Assembly: GCA_030039895.1 (NCBI GenBank) | Contig: JASHUR010000249.1 | Coordinates: forward strand, 1 to 5,880 | Length of the DNA: 5,880 bases | DNA from: Acidobacteriaceae bacterium | GTDB lineage: Bacteria > Acidobacteriota > Terriglobia > Terriglobales > Acidobacteriaceae | Direction of reading: 5' to 3' | Shown here: one piece after another, positions 1 to 5,184 of the stretch | How positions within the stretch are numbered: position 1 is the first letter of the stretch | Layout of the letters: each line of letters starts with the position of its first letter | Notes under the pieces: generated by a model | What the model was told of the DNA's origin: nothing | The model's input: only the letters and a program-made list of their open reading frames with translations | The model's database searches: none | Translations under genes and position numbers: made by a program

Positions 1-13
1 CACAACGTCAGTA

Positions 14-32
14 TATTACATATTACGTAATA
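14..32. promoter_or_regulatory. Operator-like cluster of TATTAC half-sites
   Basis: TATTAC occurs at 14-19 and again at 21-26, followed at once by its inverse GTAATA at 27-32. Bases 21-32 therefore form a perfect 12-bp palindrome, TATTACGTAATA. The hexamer ACGTCA also flanks the cluster at 5-10 and 32-37. The stretch is clearly more AT-rich than the genes around it. Such symmetry about 90 bp before the next start codon suggests a regulator binding site, but no particular regulator can be named, and the site could equally serve a gene lying left of the window. Function is inference only. Confidence 0.3.
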
Positions 33-124
33 CGTCATGCGGAATATCGAAGGCAGGGACTACGGGAAGTCCATACTTTCACTCAAGAATGCTTGTTTAG
101 TTGGTGGAATTGGCTGCATCCTAG

Positions 125-634
125 ATGCTTATGAACGGGATGGAAGCAGAGAAGGCGCTGGACAAGGTAGAGAAGCGGAAGCCGGAGCGGTCGCTGCTGA
201 AGGGCGCGGCAGCGGGGCTGATTGGCGGACTTGTCGGGGCAGGAGCGAAGGTTCTGGCCGAGAAGATCTTTCCGCCGCGCGAGCCGGGGAGGGTTTCTCC
301 GGGCGTGGCGCTGGTGGAGCGTGCAGCGGGACATGCGCTGACGGACGAGCAACGGCGCGTGACGGAAAGCGCGATCAACTGGGGGTTTGGTGCGGCGGCG
401 GGAGCGGTGTACGGCGCAATGGTGGAAGAGGAGCCGACGCTGGGAGCGTGGAAGGGCGCGGCGTTTGGCCTGGCCCTGAACCGGATTACGCATGAGGCGG
501 TGCTCCCGAAGCTGGGAGTGGTTCCGCGGAAGAACGAGCAGGCGGCGCAGGAGCGCATAAGTGAATGGATCACCCACGCGATTTTCGGGGTTGTGACGGA
601 TGTGGTGCGGCGCGGGGTGAGAAAGACACTATGA
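125..634 (+). CDS. YagU/DUF1440-like membrane-associated protein
   Basis: This 169-residue protein has a short charged N-terminus (residues 7-22, rich in Glu, Lys and Arg). Glycine/alanine-rich hydrophobic stretches follow at about 27-43, 84-99 and 107-118, with a last one at about 148-160. The PPRE motif at 50-53, the repeated G-x-x-x-G/A pattern, the histidine-glutamate pair at 123-124 before VLPKLG, and a late WITHAIFG segment resemble the DUF1440/YagU inner-membrane family, which in E. coli has been linked to acid resistance. That match is by eye and moderate. Three in-frame ATGs compete (125, 131, 140), and none has a convincing Shine-Dalgarno sequence, so the start is uncertain by up to five residues. 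The gene stands alone and converges on the minus-strand block. The molecular function is unknown. Confidence 0.7.
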   Translation: MLMNGMEAEKALDKVEKRKPERSLLKGAAAGLIGGLVGAGAKVLAEKIFPPREPGRVSPGVALVERAAGHALTDEQRRVTESAINWGFGAAAGAVYGAMVEEEPTLGAWKGAAFGLALNRITHEAVLPKLGVVPRKNEQAAQERISEWITHAIFGVVTDVVRRGVRKTL

Positions 635-645
635 GCAAATCTTCA

Positions 646-659
646 ACTCAAGCTTGAGT
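646..659. terminator. Palindrome between convergent genes, possible weak terminator
   Basis: ACTCAAGCTTGAGT is a perfect 14-bp palindrome in the 57-bp gap between two convergent genes. It could fold into a 5-bp stem with a 4-base loop. Outer arms GAGCA (633-637) and TGCTC (659-663) could lengthen it imperfectly. On the + strand TTTT follows at 668-671, and a second small hairpin (TTTGG/CCAAA, 669-684) lies next to it. The stem is short and AT-rich and the T-run is brief, so intrinsic termination is only a possibility. The position between two converging stop codons is the best argument for it. Confidence 0.3.
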
Positions 660-691
660 GCTCTCTGTTTTGGATTGAGCCAAATACAGTA

Positions 692-1789
692 TCAGGGTTT
701 AGCGGCAGGCGCGGGCGGGGTGAGGGATTCGACGCCGATGTGAGCGCCGGCGTCTTCACTTTCCTCGGAGATCTTGCGCAGAGAGACATGGTCGAAGCGC
801 GCCCAGGTGAGCCCGATGGGGATGACGCTGAGGAAGGTGACGATGAGCAGGAGCGCGCCGCAGCCGAGGGCCGGCTCCCATGCGGCTGCAAAGAGCTGCT
901 GCATGGCGGCGGCGAGGACGGCAATCTGAGTGAACCATCCGATGAAAGGAAGCTGCAGGGCGCTGGCGGCCATTCCGGCGGCCATGAGAACGAGGCAGCA
1001 AGCGAGGGTGATGGTGTGCAGCGGGGGCGAGTCGACAAAGGCGCGGATGGTCACCAGATAGGCGAGGGTGATGAGTCCCCACATGAAGAGCGAGAGCAGG
1101 AGAGCTGAGATGACATCGCGGAGCGAAGCCAGCATGTCCAAGCCTTCGCGGAAGGCCAGGATTTTGGCAGATACGGAATCGGCAAGGCTTTCAGAAAGTG
1201 TGCTGAGGACCTTCTGCGATACACCGGCGACAGCGGCTCCGCTGAGGCGGATGGAGGTAGCGAGAACAGCGAGAGTGAGGGTCCCGACCAGGCCAATCAG
1301 GGCAATGTGACGCAGCACTTCGGGATGCGGCAGGGTGGCGCGATCGGGCGCAAAGAAGAGCACGGTGGAAAAGATGAGCGCGGTAGCGCCGAGATCGAAC
1401 ATGCGCTCGACAACATAAACCGCAACCTGCGAGCTCAGCGGGAGCTTTGCGCGCCGGGAGACGAGGTAGGGCCGGACGAGGTCGGCGGGACGGCCGAGAA
1501 GGGCGACTCCGGTAAAGCCGATGACCTGGGCCCCGAGCACGTCAAACCATGGACGGCTGAAGAGCGGGATTTTCTTTACGGGCTTGAGGAAGAGCACCCA
1601 GCGAAAGGCGCGGACAACATAGCCAAACCAGATGCAGGCGACGCCGATGGCGATCATCGTCCAGTCGGCGAGCTTCAACTGCTGGACGAAGACGCCCCAG
1701 TTGAAGTTGATTTTGTGGCGCGCGTAGAGAATGAGCGCGACCAGAGCCAGGCCCACAACCAGATAGAGAATCCAGGTCTTCTTCTTCAA
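692..1789 (-). CDS. LPG-synthase-TM / UPF0104 family polytopic membrane protein
   Basis: This 365-residue integral membrane protein has about eight or nine hydrophobic segments, near residues 6-22, 44-60, 85-99, 122-147, 161-180, 226-250, 260-276, 283-300 and 307-327. A polar, probably cytoplasmic tail begins near 331. It carries the hallmarks of the flippase-like domain of MprF and the YbhN/AglD group (PF03706): FRW at 62-64, GRPADLVRPY at 99-108 and the VERMFDLG signature at 127-134. Members move or remodel lipids or lipid-linked glycans, but the substrate cannot be read from sequence. There is no C-terminal lysyl-transferase domain, so this is not a complete MprF. The start is a TTG, supported by AAGGA nine bases upstream (1799-1803); the next Met is residue 45, inside the second membrane segment. 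It lies 43 bp after the transglycosylase gene. A weak promoter (TTCACT, 17 bp, CACAAT) could also start transcription in that gap. Confidence 0.88.
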   Translation of the reverse strand: MKKKTWILYLVVGLALVALILYARHKINFNWGVFVQQLKLADWTMIAIGVACIWFGYVVRAFRWVLFLKPVKKIPLFSRPWFDVLGAQVIGFTGVALLGRPADLVRPYLVSRRAKLPLSSQVAVYVVERMFDLGATALIFSTVLFFAPDRATLPHPEVLRHIALIGLVGTLTLAVLATSIRLSGAAVAGVSQKVLSTLSESLADSVSAKILAFREGLDMLASLRDVISALLLSLFMWGLITLAYLVTIRAFVDSPPLHTITLACCLVLMAAGMAASALQLPFIGWFTQIAVLAAAMQQLFAAAWEPALGCGALLLIVTFLSVIPIGLTWARFDHVSLRKISEESEDAGAHIGVESLTPPAPAAKP

Positions 1790-1798
1790 ACAGATCGT

Positions 1799-1803
1799 TC
1801 CTT
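1799..1803 (-). promoter_or_regulatory. Ribosome binding site supporting a TTG start
   Basis: Read on the minus strand, AAGGA sits nine bases before the TTG at 1789. It is the only purine-rich Shine-Dalgarno-like motif in the short gap and fixes the start of the UPF0104 gene at a non-ATG codon. Confidence 0.6.
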
Positions 1804-1832
1804 TTGCTTCTATTGTGCCTGTTTGCGAGGCC

Positions 1833-2579
1833 CTAGTGAATGGCCGCGGCTACCTGCGTGAGCCTGCGGGATTTACGGGCGGCCACGCGGCGGTTGAACT
1901 CGTGGATGACGCGGGCCACGTAGAGCTGCGTTTCATGGTAGGGCGGGATGCCGTGCCAGCGGTCCACGGCGGCAGGGCCGGCGTTGTAAGCAGCAAGGGC
2001 GAGGGCGAGATTGTCGTGGTAGCGATGGAGCAGCGCGTCAAGGTAGGCTGTGCCTCCCCGGATGTTCTGCCGCGGAGCGAAGGCATTGGTCACGCCGAGC
2101 TGGGCGGCAGTCGAGGGCATGAGCTGCATGAGTCCCTGGGCCCCGGCATGGCTGACGGCGCGAGGGTGTCCGGCGCTCTCTTCGCGAACGACGCTGGCGA
2201 GCAGATCGACGTCGAGGTCGTGGGCCTGACCGGCGTTGGCGAGAAGCTGGTGCAGCTCGACAGGGGTAAGGCTGGATTCAGCGGCGGAGCTGGCCGCGGA
2301 CTGTGGTACGACAGGCCTGGCGCTGGGCAGGGTTACTGTTTCTGCCGAGGCGATCTGGGCCGCGCTGACCTCAATGAAGTTGTCGCTGCCGGAATCCATA
2401 TATAGACGCACGCGATTGCCGCCGGGACCGCTGACGACGGCGCGGTGGTCGCAGATGAGGTGGAATCCGTTGGTGAGGGTGATACGCTCGGCGGCGTGGA
2501 CCGCGGTAGAGAGGGCAAATGCGGTGATGCAGGCGAGCGCCACGCGTGCTGTAGCGGATTTTGGATAGACGGCCGGCAT
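1833..2579 (-). CDS. Secreted lytic transglycosylase (SLT domain)
   Basis: This 248-residue exported protein probably cleaves the MurNAc-GlcNAc bond of peptidoglycan, leaving 1,6-anhydro ends. A Sec-type signal peptide covers residues 1 to about 30 (basic start, hydrophobic core 13-25, cleavage near AVHAA). No lipobox is seen. Residues 31-80 form a β-rich region (ERITLTNGF ... IEVSAAQIASAE), and about 81-103 is a Ser/Ala linker. The SLT domain spans about 115-225. Its motifs are the catalytic Glu134 in REES, GLMQLMP at 149-155, N-I-R-G-G at 172-176 and AYNAGP at 197-202, all canonical for PF01464 (family 1 transglycosylases). The C-terminus is basic. The ATG start has no strong Shine-Dalgarno, but the signal peptide begins correctly there. 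It lies between a HAD phosphatase (51 bp upstream) and the UPF0104 membrane protein (43 bp downstream), all on one strand. Confidence 0.93.
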   Translation of the reverse strand: MPAVYPKSATARVALACITAFALSTAVHAAERITLTNGFHLICDHRAVVSGPGGNRVRLYMDSGSDNFIEVSAAQIASAETVTLPSARPVVPQSAASSAAESSLTPVELHQLLANAGQAHDLDVDLLASVVREESAGHPRAVSHAGAQGLMQLMPSTAAQLGVTNAFAPRQNIRGGTAYLDALLHRYHDNLALALAAYNAGPAAVDRWHGIPPYHETQLYVARVIHEFNRRVAARKSRRLTQVAAAIH

Positions 2580-2630
2580 CAGGGCAACTTTATCACTCTC
2601 TTCGCTTTCGGGGCCTAATTCTTACGGAAT

Positions 2631-3530
2631 TTAATGGGCGCCTGCTCCCGCAGACTGGACGCTGAGGGAGTCCAGGACGCTCTCGATGGCGAGGGCGACA
2701 CCGTCCTCGTCGTTGGAGGCGGTGAGCTGCCAGCCACGGGAGCGGGCGATCTCAACAAGGCCAGGCGCGGCGTTGGCCATAACGACGGGCTGACCAACAA
2801 ACTCAAGCATCTCAAGGTCGTTGAAGTTGTCTCCGATGGCCATGATTTCGGCAGGCACGATGCCGTGCGACTGGGCGAGGCGGCGCATGGCGACGCCTTT
2901 GGAGCAGCCGGGAGGCAGAATGTCGAGGATGCTGAGGTCGCGGACCGGATACTCGGTGCGGTGCAGCTCGATTTTGCCAAAGAGATTGCTGTCTTCGAGC
3001 CAGGAGTGGGCCTCGCTCATACTTTCAAGAGTTCCGCAAACCATTCCCTGTACGGGCGGCTCGCCGGAGTCGAAGGCGCGCTCAAGGGGTCGGACCTCGG
3101 TAATCCAGGGGCGGTTGGACTCAACCCAGGGAGCGATGCGGGCGTTGAGCTGATCGATGGATTCAAGGACGAGCTCGCCCGGACCCTCGCGGTCGAAGGT
3201 AAAGACTGTGGTTCCGCCGAAGCGGCGCAGCAAGGGACAGAGCTCAAGGGCTGTGGCGGTGGGCAGGAAGAAGCGGTCGATGCGGTCTCCGCCGAGGGTG
3301 CGTGTGACGGTGCCGTTGGAGGTGACCATGACGGTCTGCGGTTTAAGTCCGATGGGGTGAATAAGCGGGGTGGCGTAGGCCTGGCGGCGTCCGGTGGCGA
3401 TGACGATTTCGATGCCGGCAGCTTCGGCACTCAAAAGGGCGCGGCGGTTGCGGTCGCTGATGCGCGTTCCGACAGAGGGGAGCAGCGTGCCATCGATGTC
3501 GATGGCTATGAGTTTCGGTGGAAGGGGCAT
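2631..3530 (-). CDS. Cof-type HAD-superfamily phosphatase
   Basis: This 299-residue cytoplasmic hydrolase carries all four HAD motifs. Motif I is DIDGT at 11-15 (nucleophile Asp11, acid/base Asp13), motif II is the ATG tripeptide at 45-47, motif III is Lys211 in CSKG, and motif IV is GDNFND at 233-238. The long cap insert between motifs II and III (about 75-200) and the DLEML-VVMANA tail place it in the Cof/YidA (type IIB) group. These are Mg-dependent phosphatases acting on sugar phosphates and other small phosphoesters; the true substrate is unknown. The open frame reaches back to 3659, but that would overlap the antitoxin and add 43 residues before motif I. The ATG at 3530 puts motif I at the usual distance. 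No clear Shine-Dalgarno precedes it. It is transcribed away from the toxin-antitoxin pair and shares its 79-bp upstream region. Confidence 0.93.
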   Translation of the reverse strand: MPLPPKLIAIDIDGTLLPSVGTRISDRNRRALLSAEAAGIEIVIATGRRQAYATPLIHPIGLKPQTVMVTSNGTVTRTLGGDRIDRFFLPTATALELCPLLRRFGGTTVFTFDREGPGELVLESIDQLNARIAPWVESNRPWITEVRPLERAFDSGEPPVQGMVCGTLESMSEAHSWLEDSNLFGKIELHRTEYPVRDLSILDILPPGCSKGVAMRRLAQSHGIVPAEIMAIGDNFNDLEMLEFVGQPVVMANAAPGLVEIARSRGWQLTASNDEDGVALAIESVLDSLSVQSAGAGAH

Positions 3531-3572
3531 TGCGATCAGTTTACCGGAGTACAGGAGGTTTTTGCGGAGAAT

Positions 3573-3610
3573 GTGTACACTAGTTGCATCAATAGTGTAC
3601 ACTCTGTACA
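3573..3610. promoter_or_regulatory. Toxin-antitoxin operator with three TGTACA cores
   Basis: GTGTACACTA (3573-3582) and TAGTGTACAC (3593-3602) form a perfect 10-bp inverted repeat with a 10-bp spacer. Each arm contains the self-symmetric octamer GTGTACAC, and the two octamers are 22 bp apart, about two helical turns. A third TGTACA lies at 3605-3610, and its last base is the A of the antitoxin ATG. TGTACA is the known core bound by the E. coli YefM antitoxin, and the adjacent antitoxin is of the Phd/YefM family. Autoregulation by antitoxin and toxin-antitoxin complex is therefore the likely role. The site lies between divergent genes, so it could also affect the HAD gene. I found no confident -35/-10 pair on the + strand. 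Confidence 0.75.
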
Positions 3611-3858
3611 TGGAAGTTTCCATTACCCGGTTTCGGCGTGAACTTTTCAACCTGGTCAATCAGGCCATGGAAGGGACCGAGGTCTCGGTTATTTACAAGG
3701 GGCAGCGGTTCAAGATTGTCCCCGAAGCGTTGGCTGGCCGCAAGCTGGACCGCATCACGCCGCTGCAGGTGATACGCCCGGGAGTGACATCGCTGGAGGA
3801 TGCGGAACTCAAGGAAGAGATGCAGCGGAAGCTCGAGGAAGACTGGAAGACGCTTTGA
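3610..3858 (+). CDS. Phd/YefM-family antitoxin
   Basis: This 82-residue protein is predicted to bind and neutralise the toxin encoded directly downstream and to repress its own operon. The N-terminus (MEVSITRFRREL, then NQAMEGTEVSVIYKGQRFKIVP to residue 38) shows the Phd/YefM DNA-binding fold pattern: a β-strand, a helix with basic residues, then β-strands. The C-terminal part (about 55-82) is charged and helical (LEDAELKEEMQRKLEEDW), as expected for the flexible toxin-binding tail. The ATG at 3610 matches the usual family start but has no Shine-Dalgarno. An in-frame ATG at 3571 (13 extra residues) follows GGAG and AGGAGG motifs at poor spacing, and an in-frame GTG lies at 3595; both would put coding sequence through the operator. 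Its stop overlaps the toxin start by 4 nt. Confidence 0.88.
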   Translation: MEVSITRFRRELFNLVNQAMEGTEVSVIYKGQRFKIVPEALAGRKLDRITPLQVIRPGVTSLEDAELKEEMQRKLEEDWKTL

Positions 3859-4235
3859 CAGGGTATCTCGATACGCATGTGGTGATATGGCTGGCAAACA
3901 GAAGCCTGGAGCGCTTGACCAGACGAGCCCGCCGCGCGGTTGAACAACATGATCTGCTGATCTCCCCCATGGTGATGCTGGAGCTCGCATATCTGTATGA
4001 GCGCAAGCGCATCACGCTACCCGCTCGCGATGTGCTCCTGAAGCTGGAACATGAGATCGGGTTGCGGGTATGCGGTCTGCCGTTCCCGCAGGTGGCCAAT
4101 GCAGCGTTGGATGAGCTGTGGACACGCGATGCCTTTGATCGCGTGATCGTAGCCCAGGCAAAGGCCAACGGCCTTGCGCCACTTATCTCTGCCGATGAAG
4201 AGATACAGCAGCACTATCCTAGAACCATCTGGTGA
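3855..4235 (+). CDS. vapC: VapC-type PIN-domain toxin ribonuclease
   Basis: This 126-residue PIN-domain protein is predicted to be a Mg/Mn-dependent endoribonuclease that halts translation when released from its antitoxin; VapC toxins typically cut tRNA or rRNA. The acidic active-site residues are visible: Asp6 in YLDTHVV, Glu43 in MLELAYLY, Asp92 and Asp95 in the RDAFDRVIVAQA motif, and Asp114 in LISADEEI. The length is normal for the family and the domain fills the whole protein, so it looks intact. The start is a TTG inside the TTGA overlap with the antitoxin stop. GGAAGA (3845-3850) four bases before it is a modest Shine-Dalgarno, so translational coupling is likely. The pairing of a Phd/YefM-type antitoxin with a PIN toxin is common in annotated genomes. 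Target RNA cannot be inferred. Confidence 0.92.
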   Translation: MTGYLDTHVVIWLANRSLERLTRRARRAVEQHDLLISPMVMLELAYLYERKRITLPARDVLLKLEHEIGLRVCGLPFPQVANAALDELWTRDAFDRVIVAQAKANGLAPLISADEEIQQHYPRTIW

Positions 4236-4373
4236 GGGCTGACTGTCGAGGCAACACGCTCCGCGCCACCCTGTTCCGAATTTGATTCCCCGCGGGTCAT
4301 AACTTGCGACTCAGAGACGGGTTGATTTTGTGCATCGCGGTTGATGGTGAATCCTCTAAAAATGCAGGCGCGC

Positions 4374-4379
4374 GGAGGG
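4374..4379 (+). promoter_or_regulatory. Strong ribosome binding site before the acetyltransferase
   Basis: GGAGGG lies seven bases before a TTG at 4387, which is ideal spacing. That TTG opens the frame reading MAEDMFANPVWHALE, not the frame that encodes the acetyltransferase body. This is a main reason to suspect a frameshift. An ATG at 4399 in the same frame is the alternative start, with GAGG only two bases before it. Confidence 0.5.
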
Positions 4380-4386
4380 ATGGATT

Positions 4387-4545
4387 TTGGCTGAGGACAT
4401 GTTTGCGAATCCGGTATGGCATGCGTTGGAGGCCCGGCAGCGGAGGTTGCGGGGCAGGGGCGGAAGTACCAGTCGGATGTGGCTCCGTTTGGCGCAGTCG
4501 GGGAGTGGAACGAGGAGTCGGCTGGTGAATTGCGCGGGCTGCTGA
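4387..4545 (+). other. N-terminal segment of the acetyltransferase in a shifted frame
   Basis: This frame starts at TTG 4387 (or ATG 4399) and reads MAEDMFANPVWHALEARQRRL. The NPVWHAL opening is, from memory, typical of the N-terminus of this GNAT group. After the Leu codon at 4447-4449 the frame turns to Arg/Gly-rich nonsense and stops at TGA 4543. Re-reading G4449 (a missing G in the run TTG-CGGGG) joins it to AGQGRKYQSDVAPF in the frame of the main protein, giving an uninterrupted protein of about 234 residues. Only 4387-4449 is thought to be genuine coding sequence. Confidence 0.55.
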
Positions 4546-5090
4546 GGCCAAAAGAGGTTATTTACCTGATGGGGGAAACGCCCGTAAGCGCACCTGCAGA
4601 GCTAGCGCCGGGGCTACGGCTGCAGGGGACGCTGGCGGGCCTGCAGATGATCTTTCCGGAGTGCTCGACGCAGGAGCCCCGGTTTCGGCGCCGGGACGAT
4701 GTTGAAATCGTCAGGCTGTCCTGCGCAGATGCAGCGGACATGGTGGAGCTGACGACGATTGCGTTTCCGGGATATTTCCGGATGAGGACCTGCGAGATGG
4801 GCGCGTATTACGGAGTGCGCGTGGACGGGCGGCTGGTGTCGATGGCCGGAGAACGCATGAAGTTTGACCGCTATGTAGAGGTAAGCGGGGTGTGCACGCA
4901 TCCCGAGCATACAGGCAAGGGATATGCGGCAGCACTGATTACGCAGCTGCTGGCTGATCACAGGCGGGACGGATGGATTTCCTGCCTGCATTTGAGCGCG
5001 GCAAACAAGCGAGCATTTGATTTGTACGAACGGCTGGGGTTTGTGACCAGCCGCGAAGTGAAGTTTCATAAGGTTGTGAGGGATGAGTAA
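4416..5090 (+). CDS. GNAT-family N-acetyltransferase, N-terminus probably frameshifted
   Basis: Counting from the ATG at 4416 the frame gives 224 residues. The GNAT core is at about 95-220: EVSGVCTHPEH at 155-165, the acetyl-CoA loop HTGKGYA at 165-171, and the helix AALITQLLADH after it. The final motif is LHLSAANKRAFDLYERLGF at 191-209, with Asn197 and Tyr204 in the usual places. This resembles the FR47-like group. The enzyme would transfer acetyl from acetyl-CoA to an amine; the substrate is unknown. The first 11 residues (MACVGGPAAEV) look artificial, the ATG has no ribosome binding site, and a TGA at 4392 blocks extension. The family-like start lies in another frame just upstream, so either the sequence lacks one base near 4449 or the gene is truly broken. 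The catalytic core is intact. Spacing to the toxin gene (151 bp) suggests an independent unit. Confidence 0.85.
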   Translation: MACVGGPAAEVAGQGRKYQSDVAPFGAVGEWNEESAGELRGLLRPKEVIYLMGETPVSAPAELAPGLRLQGTLAGLQMIFPECSTQEPRFRRRDDVEIVRLSCADAADMVELTTIAFPGYFRMRTCEMGAYYGVRVDGRLVSMAGERMKFDRYVEVSGVCTHPEHTGKGYAAALITQLLADHRRDGWISCLHLSAANKRAFDLYERLGFVTSREVKFHKVVRDE

Positions 5091-5174
5091 GGCGGGGTGG
5101 CGTTGATCGCGCGGTGCTTTACTTTTCGGGGCCTTGGAGCACAACCTGATGAGAGAGCGCAACTGAAAAAGATT

Positions 5175-5178
5175 GGAG
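5175..5178 (+). promoter_or_regulatory. Ribosome binding site deciding the M3 peptidase start
   Basis: GGAG lies six bases before the TTG at 5185. The frame is blocked by a TGA at 5164, and the only other non-ATG options are TTG 5173 and ATT 5179, both overlapping or abutting this motif. TTG 5185 is therefore the preferred start. Confidence 0.5.
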
Positions 5179-5184
5179 ATTGCC

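Noticed and set aside
37..495. Open frame starting at ATG 37 on the + strand
   Set aside because: It overlaps the DUF1440-like gene in another frame and its product is an Arg/Gly/Ala-rich string typical of an out-of-frame shadow; no ribosome binding site.
83..577. Minus-strand frames opposite the DUF1440-like gene
   Set aside because: Arg/Pro/Ser-rich shadow translations without domain features, antisense to a better candidate.
1307..2405. Long + strand frames opposite the UPF0104 and transglycosylase genes
   Set aside because: Both are antisense to well-supported membrane and SLT-domain proteins; their translations are low-complexity and charged, with no motif.
2617..2631. Inverted repeat AATTC-TTACG-GAATT after the HAD gene
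   Set aside because: The stem is only five AT-rich pairs with no T-run, and it lies inside a probable operon, so it is not a credible terminator.
2634..3641. Open + strand frame of 335 codons covering almost the entire HAD gene
   Set aside because: It is antisense to a protein with all four HAD motifs. Its translation is Gly/Ala/Asp-rich with no recognisable domain, and such long antisense frames are common in GC-rich genes.
3531..3659. N-terminal extension of the HAD protein to 3659
   Set aside because: It would add 43 residues before motif I and overlap the antitoxin coding region and operator; Cof-type proteins normally have motif I within about 15 residues of the start.
4236..4386. Possible promoter or terminator between the toxin and acetyltransferase genes
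   Set aside because: TTGATT/TTGATG and TAAAAA elements are present but not at usable spacing; CCCGCGGG at 4289-4296 is a short palindrome without a T-run.
4304..4528. 74-codon + strand frame before the acetyltransferase
   Set aside because: It overlaps both acetyltransferase frames, has no ribosome binding site and gives a Gly/Arg-rich tail without motifs.
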